Source: Actinoplanes missouriensis 431 (GTDB taxonomy: Bacteria > Actinomycetota > Actinomycetes > Mycobacteriales > Micromonosporaceae). From it: a stretch of 64,000 bases of DNA. The stretch covers positions 4,216,001 to 4,280,000 of the forward strand of contig NC_017093.1 of the NCBI RefSeq assembly GCF_000284295.1, written 5' to 3'. The notes beneath the pieces were generated by a model, which was not told the origin of the DNA, did no database searches, and was given only the letters and a program-made list of their open reading frames with translations. The translations under genes were made by a program, and so were the position numbers. This document shows positions 34,015 to 42,792 of this stretch, piece by piece. The stretch's first letter is position 1, and each line of letters starts with the position of its first letter.

Positions 34015-34850
34015 CCCGGACGGGCGCTGCCGGTCCCCGTACCCGGGGGGAGTCCGATTGCCGGAGGCCCGGCGCGAACTTGGCACCGTCGAACCTTTCG
34101 CCTGGCGTGCGGATCGGCGTCACGGTCACGCTGATCGGAACGTATGGGGCGATCGAACACGGGATGCGCCGTTAGGGCGGACTGCCGTCTCACCGCTGCG
34201 AGCACCAGCCGCCTGCGCGTTTCTCGTGGAGGGCCGCGCAGGTCGTTCTGCCGATTTCCATTAGCCGAACAGGGCGACTATGAGTGGCCCTCGGCAAGGC
34301 GCAGTTTCCACATTTCCGGAGTCCTTTAGCCGGTGGTTCCGGTGGCCTGGAATGCGGACCCTTCGTCCTGCGCCTTCTGTGCCGACCGGGGTTTCGCGCT
34401 GCACGGTCCGGCACGAGCACGTCACCTTCCCCGGCAGCGCACTGATCCGCCCTGGCCAAGACCGCATCGACCGAGCCGTCGCTGGGCTCACTCGCGCTGC
34501 CGAGCGGTGCTTCACCATCGGGTTGCGAGGCCCCGCACGGTGGCTCGGCGCGTTCCTCGGCCTGTCGTAACTGGCGCAGGCGCCGGGCGTGGCGTTGAGT
34601 GAGACCCCACGAACGGTGCCGCTCATGCTCCCGCCGGAACTCCTCAGCCGCCGGAGAATGATTGCGGCGCAGCGTCCGATCCCGAAGATGCCGGGTGGGA
34701 AACAAGGAAAGCTGCGCGTCCATGAAACCGCCGGCGTCCCCCATCGACAGGCCGGTGTCGGCTCGTGCTGGGAGCGCGCCTCGCAGGGTCCGGAGCGGCG
34801 GGTTCTGATGTTCGCCTACCTCAAGCGCCGGCGTGCTCGACCATGCTGTG
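34015..34850. other. Weakly coding spacer
   Basis: Several overlapping open frames exist here, none clearly a gene except possibly the minus-strand one listed below. There is a CCCCG-tac-CCGGGG hairpin near 34045. The base composition is less GC-rich than around it and the region looks like decayed accessory DNA. Confidence 0.4.
34190..34723 (-). CDS. Hypothetical protein, possibly decayed after its first 60 residues
   Basis: The first ~55 residues look protein-like: MDAQLSLFPTRHLRDRTLRR, then SPAAEEFRREHERHRSWGLT and RHARRLRQLR, a basic helical pattern I associate with short hypothetical proteins in related genomes. After about residue 60 the frame becomes low-complexity and Arg/Pro-rich, which suggests a frameshift or a missing stop. 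The ATG at 34723 opens the conserved-looking part; the frame is open further upstream too. Function unknown. Confidence 0.35.
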   Translation of the reverse strand: MDAQLSLFPTRHLRDRTLRRNHSPAAEEFRREHERHRSWGLTQRHARRLRQLRQAEERAEPPCGASQPDGEAPLGSASEPSDGSVDAVLARADQCAAGEGDVLVPDRAARNPGRHRRRRTKGPHSRPPEPPAKGLRKCGNCALPRATHSRPVRLMEIGRTTCAALHEKRAGGWCSQR

Positions 34851-35255
34851 GTGAGGCCGACTGAGTGGGCCAAGGCGGCGCGCGAGTATCTGGTTCCGAA
34901 GCTACCCGGCGCATGGGGGCACCGGAACGCCCTGCTTTACCAGCAGCCGATTGACTGGCTGCTCTGTTCCGTGGTGATGCAGACACGGCAGGGGTCCCGG
35001 AGTTTTCAGATGTCGGCGGGCGTCCAGCTTCTGTGCGAGCCCGCCGAATACTTGATCGCTGACCTGTCGTTGGACAAACGGGTCACCCGGCTGGGGGAGT
35101 TCCGGGATCTTCCGGAGGACTTGGCGCTGGCCGAGCCCGATCGTGTCGCAGCGATCGCCGCCGCTGCTCGACGTGACCACGCCGAGGCCGTCGCATTGCT
35201 GAGCGGCCAGGCTGCCTGGAGTCGCACCAAACTCCGCCTGCCGCGGAGCGGGTGA
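34851..35255 (+). CDS. Hypothetical protein of about 134 residues
   Basis: The sequence RPTEWAKAAREYLVPKLPGA, then WGHRNALLYQQPIDWLLCSV and SAGVQLLCEPAEYLIADLSL, reads like a compact alpha/beta protein of the DUF4304-like kind found in many actinomycetes, but I cannot name a function. GTG at 34851 is the best guess for the start; GTG at 34833 or 34848 would add a few residues. It ends shortly before the convergent desaturase gene and may be shortened at its C-terminus. Confidence 0.5.
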   Translation: MRPTEWAKAAREYLVPKLPGAWGHRNALLYQQPIDWLLCSVVMQTRQGSRSFQMSAGVQLLCEPAEYLIADLSLDKRVTRLGEFRDLPEDLALAEPDRVAAIAAAARRDHAEAVALLSGQAAWSRTKLRLPRSG

Positions 35256-35284
35256 CCGAAGAGGCCGGGAAGGTGAACGGCGAG

Positions 35285-36310
35285 TTAGGCGGCGGCCTTC
35301 TGGCGCAGGGGTTCGCCGACCTCGTGCAGGTAGCGCAGGGCCTGGCGGTAGGACTCGATCAGGCCGGTCTCCGCGTAGGGGACGCCGAGCTCCGCGCAGT
35401 ACGCCCGCACGATTGGCTTGGCGCGGCGCAGGTTCGGGGTGGGCATCGCCGGGAACAGGTGGTGCTCGATCTGGTGGTTCAGGCCGCCGAGCGCCGCGTC
35501 GATCAGCCGGCCGCCCGTCACATTGCGGGAGGTCAGCACCTGTTTGCGCAGGTAGTCCTCGTCGCCGGTGGGGTGCGGCATGCCCTTGTGGTTCGGGGCG
35601 AACGTCATGCCGAGGTAGACGCCGAAGACGCCCTGGTGCACGACGAAGAACGCGGCTGCCTGCCACGGGGTCAGTACCAGCGCGAGCGCGCCCAGGTAGG
35701 TGACCGCGTGCAACGCCAGCAGGCCGGCCTCCAGCCCGCGGCGTCGCATGCCCGGCTTGCGCAGCGCCTTCACGCTGGAGATCCGCAGGTCGAGGCTGAG
35801 CAGCGTCAGCAGTGGGAAGAAGAAGCCGGCCTGGTGGCGGTTGATGAACGCGCTCAGCCCGCGCCGCCCGAGCGCCGAGTGGGTGGCCCAGATCAACACC
35901 TCCGGTTGTACGTCCGGATCGAGGTCGTCGTGGTTGGGGTTGTTGTGGTGGCGGGTGTGCTTCTCCTGCCACCAGCCGTAACTCATGCCCACCGCGACGT
36001 TCCCGGCGATCCGGCCGACCAGGCAGCTGTAGCGGCGGGTGCGGAACACCTGGCCGTGCGCCACGTCGTGCGCCAGCAGGCCGACCTGGGAGAACGCGAC
36101 ACCCATCAGTACGGCGACGGCGAGCTGCCACCACGACTCGCCGAGGATCACGAAGGCCGCCCAGGCGCCCGCGAAGATCGCCGTCACGACCGTCATCCGT
36201 ACCGCGTAGTAGGCCGGTCGGCGGTCGAGGAGCCCGGCCTCGGCGATCCGCCTGTTCAGGGCGGCGAAGTCGCTGCCGGACACTCGGGGCCGTTTCATCG
36301 CGGACGTCAT
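35285..36310 (-). CDS. Membrane fatty acid desaturase (front-end/linoleoyl-CoA type)
   Basis: A 341-residue di-iron membrane enzyme that inserts a double bond into fatty acyl chains. The three histidine boxes are present: HDVAHG, HTRHHNNPNH and QIEHHLFP. The Gln at the start of the third box (QxxHH) is the mark of front-end desaturases (delta-5/6-like), although in bacteria such proteins often act at other positions. Membrane helices surround the boxes (TAIFAGAWAAFVILG, LAVAVLMGVAFSQVGLL, AAAFFVVHQGVFGVYLG). Monocistronic, ending towards the small hypothetical gene. Confidence 0.9.
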   Translation of the reverse strand: MTSAMKRPRVSGSDFAALNRRIAEAGLLDRRPAYYAVRMTVVTAIFAGAWAAFVILGESWWQLAVAVLMGVAFSQVGLLAHDVAHGQVFRTRRYSCLVGRIAGNVAVGMSYGWWQEKHTRHHNNPNHDDLDPDVQPEVLIWATHSALGRRGLSAFINRHQAGFFFPLLTLLSLDLRISSVKALRKPGMRRRGLEAGLLALHAVTYLGALALVLTPWQAAAFFVVHQGVFGVYLGMTFAPNHKGMPHPTGDEDYLRKQVLTSRNVTGGRLIDAALGGLNHQIEHHLFPAMPTPNLRRAKPIVRAYCAELGVPYAETGLIESYRQALRYLHEVGEPLRQKAAA

Positions 36311-36415
36311 GATATGTGTGACTCCCTCGCCGGGCGGTCCTGCGACCCTAACGACGCAGACAGCTCGGAGGGTACGGCCTGAGCCCGCTTCGCGCCCGGC
36401 GAACGCGATTTCGGG

Positions 36416-38065
36416 TCACGCGGTGGCACGCAGGACGGCGGCGAGGCTGGCGGCGAGGACCGAGCGGTCGCGGCCGGCGGTCCAGCGGGTCACGCCGCCG
36501 GCGCGGTGCTCCAGCAGGGTCAGGGCCTCGCTGTCGCTCCCGGCGCCGATGCTGGTCTGGTGCAGGCTCAGCACGTCGACGGTGATGTCGCCGGCAGCCA
36601 GGGCCTCCACCAGCGCCTCGACCGGGCCGACGCCCTCGTGCGTGCTGGTCCGCTCGGTCCCGTCGACGCGCAGGGTGACGGTGGTGCCGGTGTCGGACGT
36701 CTGGTACCCGGCCAGGGTCACGGCCGGCTCGCCGGTGAGGTAGGTCGCCTCGAACAGCGCCCACAGGTCCGCGGCGGTGACCTCGTCGCCGGTGGTGTCG
36801 GTGTGGCGCTGGACGTGGCGGGCGAAGTCGATCTGGAGGCGGCGGGGCAGCTCGACGCCGTACCCGGTCTCCAGGAGGTAGGCGATGCCGCCCTTGCCGG
36901 ACTGCGAGTTCACCCGGATCACCTCGTCGTAGCCGCGGCCCAGATCGGCCGGGTCGATCGGCAGGTACGGCACCTCCCACTCGCCGGGGCGGTGCGCCGC
37001 GAAGCCCTTCCGGATGGCGTCCTGGTGGGTGCCGCTGAACGCGGTGTGCACCAGGTCGCCGGCGTACGGGTGACGGGGCGGGACGTCGAGCCGGGTCGCG
37101 TACTCGACGGTGCGGCGTACCTCGTCGATGTCCGAGAAGTCGATCATCGGGTCGATGCCCTGGGCGTGCAGGTTGAGCGCCAGGGTGGCGATGTCGACGT
37201 TGCCGGTCCGCTCGCCGTTGCCGAAGATGCAGCCCTCGACCCGCTGGGCGCCGGCCAGGACCGCCAGTTCGGCGCAGGCCACGCCGGTGCCGCGGTCGTT
37301 GTGCGGGTGCACCGAGAGGATCACGCTGTCCCGGCGGGCCAGGTTGCGGTGCATGTGCTCGATCTGGTCGGCGTACACGTTCGGGGTGGCGACCTCGACG
37401 GTGGCGGGCAGGTTCAGGGTCACCGGGCGGTCCGGGCTTGCCTCCCAGAGCTCGGTCATCGCGTCGCAGACCTCGAGGGCGTACTCCGGCTCGGTCAGGT
37501 TGAACACCTCGGGGGAGAACTGGAACCGCACGTTCGGCAGGTGTCCGGCGAGCTTCAGGATGTGCCGGCCGCCCTCCAGGATCAGCTCCTTGAGACTCGC
37601 CCGGTCGTGACCGAGAACGACGCTGCGCCAGAGCGGGGCGGTCGCGGCGTACATGTGAATCACCACGTCGTTGGGGATGCCGGCGATCGACGCGACGGTC
37701 TGCTCGATCAGCTCGGGGCGCGCCGGGGTGAAGACGACCACCGTCACGTCCGGCGGCGCGATCCGCTCGTCGGCGATCAGGCGTACGAAGTCGTGGTCGG
37801 TCCGCGACGCCGACGGGTAGCCGACCTCGATCTCCTTGTAGCCCATCGCGACCATGAGCTCGAAGAAGCGGCGCTTGCGGGCCGGGTCCATCGGCTCGGC
37901 CAGCGCCTGATTGCCGTCACGCAGATCGACGGGCACCCACAGGGGTGCCTCGGTGAGGCGCCGGGACGGCCACATGCGGTCTTTCAGGGGTACGGCGACT
38001 CGGGCGTACACATCGTGATATTTGTGCGACGGCATGGGGGAGGGCTGTTGCCGATTCCAGTTCAT
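36416..38065 (-). CDS. leuA: 2-isopropylmalate synthase LeuA
   Basis: A 549-residue enzyme that condenses acetyl-CoA with 2-ketoisovalerate, the first step of leucine synthesis. The DRE-TIM barrel is recognisable: VPVDLRDGNQAL (catalytic Arg-Asp and metal site), SVHPHNDRGTGVACAELAVL (metal His residues) and GCIFGNGERTGNVDI. The C-terminal ~130 residues form the LeuA regulatory domain that binds leucine (VTLRVDGTERTSTHEGVGPV, SLHQTSIGAGSDSEA). The length matches the actinobacterial long form. ATG 38065 follows a TACGGT -10 box by 8 bases, so it is probably leaderless. It is divergent from a GntR gene that may control it. Confidence 0.95.
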   Translation of the reverse strand: MNWNRQQPSPMPSHKYHDVYARVAVPLKDRMWPSRRLTEAPLWVPVDLRDGNQALAEPMDPARKRRFFELMVAMGYKEIEVGYPSASRTDHDFVRLIADERIAPPDVTVVVFTPARPELIEQTVASIAGIPNDVVIHMYAATAPLWRSVVLGHDRASLKELILEGGRHILKLAGHLPNVRFQFSPEVFNLTEPEYALEVCDAMTELWEASPDRPVTLNLPATVEVATPNVYADQIEHMHRNLARRDSVILSVHPHNDRGTGVACAELAVLAGAQRVEGCIFGNGERTGNVDIATLALNLHAQGIDPMIDFSDIDEVRRTVEYATRLDVPPRHPYAGDLVHTAFSGTHQDAIRKGFAAHRPGEWEVPYLPIDPADLGRGYDEVIRVNSQSGKGGIAYLLETGYGVELPRRLQIDFARHVQRHTDTTGDEVTAADLWALFEATYLTGEPAVTLAGYQTSDTGTTVTLRVDGTERTSTHEGVGPVEALVEALAAGDITVDVLSLHQTSIGAGSDSEALTLLEHRAGGVTRWTAGRDRSVLAASLAAVLRATA

Positions 38066-38073
38066 GGTCGCCG

Positions 38074-38111
38074 ACCGTAGCAACTCCTCAGACAAGTAGA
38101 CAAGCTAAGGT
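38074..38111. promoter_or_regulatory. Divergent leuA/GntR promoter region with an AGACAAG direct repeat
   Basis: On the minus strand TACGGT (38079-38074) is a -10 box 8 bases before the leuA start; on the plus strand TAAGGT (38106-38111) is a -10 box 6 bases before the GntR ATG. Between them AGACAAG occurs twice, at 38090-38096 and 38098-38104, one base apart. This repeat is a good candidate site for the GntR protein and would let it act on both genes. Confidence 0.5.
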
Positions 38112-38117
38112 GGCTGC

Positions 38118-38792
38118 ATGGAACAGGTCCGCAGGGAGCCGCTGGCCGACCAGGCCGCCCGTCTGCTGCTCGAGCGCATCCGGTCCGGCGAATGGACTCT
38201 CGGCGAGAAACTCCCTGGTGAGACCACTCTCGGGCCGCAGCTCGGGGTGGGCCGCTCGACCGTGCGCGAGGCGATCCGCCAGCTCGCCGGCCAGGGCGTG
38301 CTCGCCACCCGGCAGGGCGCCGGCGTCTTCCTCACCGCCCTCGACGTGACCGAGGACTGGGACGCGGTGCTGCGCCGGGCCGACATCGTCGCCGTGATCG
38401 AGGCGCGAATCGCGATCGAGGTGGAGGCCGCGGCTCTCGCCGCCGAACGCCGTACGCCCGGTGATCTGGCAGCCATCCGCGCGGCGCTGGAGGAAAGGGC
38501 GGCCCGCCGGTCCACTGCCGAGGAGCACGTGGACGCGGACATGGCGTTCCACCGGGCGGTCGTCGCGGCGTCCGGGAACGCGCTGCTCGTCGAGCTGTTC
38601 GACAGCTTCGTCCCGCGCAGCCGCGCGTCGATGGTGGACATGCTGGGGTTGAAGGGGGAGTTCGGGGGAGCGGACGACCATGACGTGCACGCGCGGGTGC
38701 TGGCGGCGGTGGCCGGCGGGGACGTGAAGGCGGCTGCCGATCTGAGCCGGGCCCATCTGCTGTCCATCAAGCGGTGGGTGGTTCAACGCTGA
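38118..38792 (+). CDS. GntR-family (FadR/FCD) transcriptional regulator
   Basis: A 224-residue regulator with an N-terminal winged HTH (LPGETTLGPQLGVGRSTVRE, then RQGAGVFLT) and a helical FCD ligand domain (RADIVAVIEARIAIEVEAAA; DADMAFHRAVVAASGN; HDVHARVLAAVAGGD) with His/Asp residues placed for a metal-bound acid ligand. It is divergent from leuA with 52 bases between starts, so leucine or branched-chain keto-acid control is possible, though FCD regulators more often act on hydroxy- or sugar acids. The start follows TAAGGT by 6 bases; AAGGTGG could also serve as a ribosome site. Confidence 0.88.
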   Translation: MEQVRREPLADQAARLLLERIRSGEWTLGEKLPGETTLGPQLGVGRSTVREAIRQLAGQGVLATRQGAGVFLTALDVTEDWDAVLRRADIVAVIEARIAIEVEAAALAAERRTPGDLAAIRAALEERAARRSTAEEHVDADMAFHRAVVAASGNALLVELFDSFVPRSRASMVDMLGLKGEFGGADDHDVHARVLAAVAGGDVKAAADLSRAHLLSIKRWVVQR

Positions 38793-38894
38793 CGCGAGAA
38801 TCACCATTCGTTTGTCCCCGGCACCGACCGGAGACCGTGCTGGTCAGGGAGGCGGTCACCGCCACCTACTGATCGCCGTTGCCGCCGCTGCTGG

Positions 38895-40514
38895 TCACGC
38901 GCGGGCGACGATCCCCGTCAGGTCGAGGCCGGCCCCGAGCGCCCCGTACTCCAGACTCCGATCCGGCCCCAGCCGCGCCGCCACGAAACCGTCCGCGACC
39001 GCCGCCGGGGCCTCGCGGATCAGCACCGCCGCCTGCAACCCGAGCGCCAGCGACTCCACCAGCCGCCGCGCCTGCCCGGCCGCCGCCGACGGATCCGCCG
39101 GGAGCCGCCCGATCAGCCGGCGGGTGGCCCGGACGTGCTGGTCGTAGGCCGCGTGCACGCCCATCGCGGAGGCCAGCTCCCGGTCCACCGCGTCCACCGA
39201 ATCCGGCTCGCGTGCCATCGCCCGCAGCACGTCCAGGGCGATCACATTCCCCGAGCCCTCCCAGACCGCCATCACCGGCTGCTCCCGGTAGCGCCGCGCG
39301 AGCGGGAAACTCTCCGTGTACCCGTTCCCGCCCAGGCACTCCAGCGCCTCGTAGGCGTGGTTCGGCCCCCGCTTGCACACCCAGTACTTCGCCACGGCGG
39401 TGGCGAGACGGCGGAACGCGACGGCCTCCCGGTCGACGCAGTCGTAGGCGGCGGCCAGCCGCAGCGCCGTCCAGGTGGCCGCCTCCGCCTCCAGCTGCAG
39501 ATCGGCGATCACCGACGTCATGGCCGGCTGGTCGATGAGCAGGTCCCCGAACGCGCGCCGGTGCCGTACGTGCCAGGCGGCCTCGGCCACCGACTGCCGC
39601 ATCCCGGCCGCGCTGCCCAGCACACAGTCCAGCCGGGTCTGCGCGACCATCTCGATGATCGTGCGCACGCCCCGGCCCTCCTCGCCGAGCAGCCACCCGG
39701 TCGTGCCGTCCAGTTCGATCTCGGACGACGCGTTGGACTTGTTGCCGAGCTTGTCCTTGAGCCGCTGGATCCGGAAGACGTTGCGCTCGCCGCCGGGCAG
39801 CACCCGCGGCACCAGGAAACAGGAGAGGCCGCCGGGCGCCTGCGCGAGCACCAGGAACGCATCGGACTGCGGCGCCGAGCAGAACCACTTGTGCCCGGTC
39901 AGCGACCAGGTCCCGTCCGAGCCGGCGACGGCGCGAGTGGTGTTGGCCCGTACATCGGAACCGCCCTGTTTCTCGGTCATGGCCATGCCGAAGATCGCCG
40001 AGGTCTTGACCGCGGGGTCGTGAAGGTGCGGGTCGTAGACCCGTGCATACACCTTCGGGAGCCACTGCTCGGCCAGGTCGGGGGTGAACCGCAGCGACGG
40101 TACGACAGCGTGCGTCATGCTCACCGGGCAGGCATGACCGGGCTCCACCTGGGCGAACAGCATGAACGTGGCGGCCCGGGCGACATGCGCGCCGGGTTTC
40201 GGGGCCGACCAGCAACTGGTGTGCGCGCCGTGCTCGATCGCCGCGCCCATGATCCGGTGGTAGGCGGGGTGGAACTCGACCGCGTCGACCCGGTTGCCCC
40301 AACGGTCGTGGCGGGCGAAGACCGGCGGGTGGATGTTGGCGAGTTCCGCGTCGTGCTGGAACCCGGGCTCGCCGACCAGCGCGCCGACGTCGCTGAGCTG
40401 CGGTGACGCCCACTGCGCGTCGTAGCGTTTCACCGCCTCGGTCAGTGCCGGGTTGATCAGGTACTCGTTGAGCCCGGCGCGCGGCGGAGCCTGGTTGACA
40501 ACCTCATGAGTCAT
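38895..40514 (-). CDS. aidB: Acyl-CoA dehydrogenase-like protein AidB
   Basis: A 539-residue flavoprotein of the AidB branch of the acyl-CoA dehydrogenases. In E. coli AidB belongs to the adaptive response to alkylating agents and binds DNA. The family start VNQAPPRAGLNEYLINPALT, the flavin-side segment FGMAMTEKQGGSDVRANTT, KWFCSAPQSDAFLVLAQ and ALECLGGNGYTESFPLARRY, and the length (E. coli 541) all agree. The ATG at 40514 overlaps the end of the TetR gene by 11 bases, so the two form an operon. The true substrate of such proteins is unknown. Confidence 0.93.
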   Translation of the reverse strand: MTHEVVNQAPPRAGLNEYLINPALTEAVKRYDAQWASPQLSDVGALVGEPGFQHDAELANIHPPVFARHDRWGNRVDAVEFHPAYHRIMGAAIEHGAHTSCWSAPKPGAHVARAATFMLFAQVEPGHACPVSMTHAVVPSLRFTPDLAEQWLPKVYARVYDPHLHDPAVKTSAIFGMAMTEKQGGSDVRANTTRAVAGSDGTWSLTGHKWFCSAPQSDAFLVLAQAPGGLSCFLVPRVLPGGERNVFRIQRLKDKLGNKSNASSEIELDGTTGWLLGEEGRGVRTIIEMVAQTRLDCVLGSAAGMRQSVAEAAWHVRHRRAFGDLLIDQPAMTSVIADLQLEAEAATWTALRLAAAYDCVDREAVAFRRLATAVAKYWVCKRGPNHAYEALECLGGNGYTESFPLARRYREQPVMAVWEGSGNVIALDVLRAMAREPDSVDAVDRELASAMGVHAAYDQHVRATRRLIGRLPADPSAAAGQARRLVESLALGLQAAVLIREAPAAVADGFVAARLGPDRSLEYGALGAGLDLTGIVARA

Positions 40515-41268
40515 GACTGGCCCCCAAAGCCCGGAAACAGAAACGCTGAATGCCATCGATGACGCTCGGATTGACGACGCTCGGATTGACGCCGTCCATG
40601 TTGATGCCGTCCATGTTGATGACGCTCGGGTTGACGACGCCCGGGTTGATGTCGGCCATCTTGATGCCGTCCATGTTGACGACGCCCGGGTTGATGTCGT
40701 CAATGTTGATGTCGGCTGGATCGACTGGGTCCGGTGACGGTCGCAGCGACCCGACGAGGGCCTCGGAGATCGCCCCCATCACGGCCGACGCGGCCAGCCC
40801 GGGATCCTCGGCGACGAACTCGCCCCGGTCCAGGCCATCCCGCACGATCTGTTCGACGATCTCGGTGTACGCCCGGCGGTAGATCAGCCGCTCCTCCTCG
40901 ACGGCCGGGCTGACCGGCTCGAACAGCAGCGCCCAGGCCATCCGGCGGCCCCGCAGCGCGCGCCCGCTGAACACCCGGATCAGCGCGCCGAGCCGTTCGG
41001 CAGCCGGCTGCCCGTGGTCGGCGGCGGCCTGCCGGACGACGTCGAGCTCGTGCCCGGCCGCGCTGCGGAACACCTCGGCGAGCAGCCGGTCGCGGCCGTC
41101 GAAGTACGAGTACACGGATCCGACGCTGGCTCGCCCCTCGGCCGCGATCGCCGCCACGGTGGCCGCCGCGAATCCGCCGGTGGAGACCACGGTGCGCGCG
41201 GCGCGCAGCAGGGAGTCCCGCTTGTCGGAAGCGTTCTTCCTGGTCAGGGCGGTCTGCCGGTATGCCAT
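40504..41268 (-). CDS. TetR-family regulator with a pentapeptide-repeat insertion near its C-terminus
   Basis: A 254-residue regulator. The N-terminal HTH is typical (TGGFAAATVAAIAAEGRASV, GSVYSYFDGRDRLLAEVF), and the helical ligand domain runs to about residue 180 (ASAVMGAISEALVGSL). Then comes a run of five-residue units such as VNMDG, INPGV, VNPSV and INMDG encoded by a 15-bp minisatellite, before the end CFRALGASHDS. Relatives lack this insert. Cotranscribed with aidB, which it probably controls; a TGAA...TTCA inverted repeat lies just before its start. Confidence 0.87.
   Translation of the reverse strand: MAYRQTALTRKNASDKRDSLLRAARTVVSTGGFAAATVAAIAAEGRASVGSVYSYFDGRDRLLAEVFRSAAGHELDVVRQAAADHGQPAAERLGALIRVFSGRALRGRRMAWALLFEPVSPAVEEERLIYRRAYTEIVEQIVRDGLDRGEFVAEDPGLAASAVMGAISEALVGSLRPSPDPVDPADINIDDINPGVVNMDGIKMADINPGVVNPSVINMDGINMDGVNPSVVNPSVIDGIQRFCFRALGASHDS
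40561..40725 (-). repeat. Coding minisatellite: eleven 15-bp units inside the TetR gene
   Basis: Units begin every 15 bases from 40561 to 40711 and vary around GACGCTCGGATTGAC and GCCGTCCATGTTGAT. The period keeps the frame and yields five-residue repeats of the form (I/V)N(M/P)(D/S/G)(G/V). Adjacent identical units (for example 40591 and 40606) point to recent expansion by slippage. Confidence 0.9.
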
Positions 41269-41276
41269 GGAAGGAT

Positions 41277-41295
41277 TGAACCACGATTCAGTTCA
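41277..41295. promoter_or_regulatory. Inverted repeat upstream of the TetR-aidB operon
   Basis: TGAACCACGATTCA (41277-41290) is a near-palindrome (TGAA(C/T)C with a 2-base centre) and continues to GTTCA at 41295. It lies 9 bases before the TetR start, where a TetR protein commonly represses its own operon. Confidence 0.4.
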
Positions 41296-41304
41296 TGGCG
41301 GCAA

Positions 41305-42771
41305 TCACCTGCAGGACGGACCCGCGCAGGTGGCGAGCCGGTGCAGTTGCTCGTGCAGCTCGGTGACCCGCTCCGGGTCCAGGCCGTCCGCCAGGTTGAG
41401 CAACTGATCCGGATCGGTACGCCGGTGGTAGTACTCGCGTGACCCGTCGACGTACTCCACCCAGGTGACGTCGGCGGTCCGCAGCGCCGTGTACGACGGC
41501 GGGACGTTCTCCGACTCGCTCTGGTAGTCCGGGTCGGCCGGGTCGGTGGCCGGATCGCTGTGCTCGATCAGCGCCCCGGTCCGCCACTGCGACGGCGTCA
41601 GCCCGCCGAGCAACTGCCGCACGCTACGCCCGTCGACCTCCGCCGGTGGGCGTACGCCGGCCAGGTCGGCGAACGTGGGCCGGAGGTCGATGTTCTCGAC
41701 GAGCGCGTCGACGACATGACCGCGGCGCACCCCGGCGCCGACGACGACGAGCGGCACGTTGACATCGACGTCGAAGGCAGTCTGCTTGCCGGGGTTGAGC
41801 CGGTATTCGCCCATGTGATAGCCATTGTCCGAGCTGAACACGATGACGGTGTTCTCGGCGATGCCGGCTCTGTCGATCGTGGCGCGCAGGTCGCCGATCA
41901 TCCGGTCGATCGACTGGATCGACTGGACACGCTTGCGGAAACCGCGATCCATGTGCGCGATCTGCGCGGCGGTGAGAGGTGAGTGCGGCGCGAGCCAGGC
42001 GGGTGCGTTCTTCGGGACCTTGCCGTACGCGTCACCGCGCGGCGCGATCAACCCGGGGAATGATTGAGCATCACGTGGGGCGGGCGGATACGGCAGGTGT
42101 GGTGTGTACGTTGATATCTCGATGAAGAACGGCTTGACTTGAGTTGACTTGATCAACCCTTGCTCATGTGAACCCGTCCTGATCCAGTCCTGCGCTTTCG
42201 CGGACAGTACATCCGTCAAGTAGTCCGACGGCTCACTGCCGTATCGCTTGACCGTGCCGTTCTCGTTCAATGTGTAGTTGACGTTGTCGTAGGCGTTCCC
42301 GCCCGCCATCCACTCGTCCCACCCCGGCGGCACATAGCCGCTCTCCGGCAGGTACTCGTTGAGATACTTGCCGAGGAAAGCCGTCCGGTATCCCGCGGAC
42401 CGCAGATCCGTGGCGAGCGTCGACTTCTCCTCACCACGACTGCGGAACAGCAGGAAACCGCCGTCCGACCCGTGGTTCTTCACGATGCCGGTGTTGTGCG
42501 GATACTGCCCGGTGAGGATCGACGCCCGCGACGGGCAGCACAGCGAGTCGGTGACCGTGTAGTTCGTGAACGACGTCCCGTCCTCGTGCAGCTTCAACAC
42601 GTTCGGCATGTACGGCACGAGGTTCAACGACAGGTCGTCGACCAGCACGAACACGATGTTCGGCCGGTTCGAGACGGGGGTGGGCAGGGGCGGGCCGAGA
42701 GCGACGGGTGTGGGCAGGGGCGGGCCGAGAGCGGCGGCCATCAGCGCGAGAACCGTGACGAGGCGGATCAT
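41305..42771 (-). CDS. Secreted sulfatase
   Basis: A 488-residue exported sulfatase (alkaline-phosphatase superfamily) that removes sulfate esters, probably from sugars or glycosaminoglycan-like polymers. Signal peptide 1-15. The formylglycine motif C-x-P-S-R is CCPSR with Cys78 as the residue to be converted. Metal-site sequences are visible: NIVFVLVDDLSLN near the start and FSSDNGYHMGEY further on. Just after the signal peptide a 30-base duplication gives the repeat LGPPLPTPV twice. No formylglycine-generating enzyme is near. Similar to N-acetylglucosamine-6-sulfatase-like proteins, but the substrate is uncertain. Confidence 0.9.
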   Translation of the reverse strand: MIRLVTVLALMAAALGPPLPTPVALGPPLPTPVSNRPNIVFVLVDDLSLNLVPYMPNVLKLHEDGTSFTNYTVTDSLCCPSRASILTGQYPHNTGIVKNHGSDGGFLLFRSRGEEKSTLATDLRSAGYRTAFLGKYLNEYLPESGYVPPGWDEWMAGGNAYDNVNYTLNENGTVKRYGSEPSDYLTDVLSAKAQDWIRTGSHEQGLIKSTQVKPFFIEISTYTPHLPYPPAPRDAQSFPGLIAPRGDAYGKVPKNAPAWLAPHSPLTAAQIAHMDRGFRKRVQSIQSIDRMIGDLRATIDRAGIAENTVIVFSSDNGYHMGEYRLNPGKQTAFDVDVNVPLVVVGAGVRRGHVVDALVENIDLRPTFADLAGVRPPAEVDGRSVRQLLGGLTPSQWRTGALIEHSDPATDPADPDYQSESENVPPSYTALRTADVTWVEYVDGSREYYHRRTDPDQLLNLADGLDPERVTELHEQLHRLATCAGPSCR

Positions 42772-42792
42772 GGTGCCGCCCAGGGTACAAAT

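Noticed and set aside
36506..38080. A 524-codon open frame on the plus strand
   Set aside because: Antisense to leuA, which is unmistakable; translation lacks any domain pattern.
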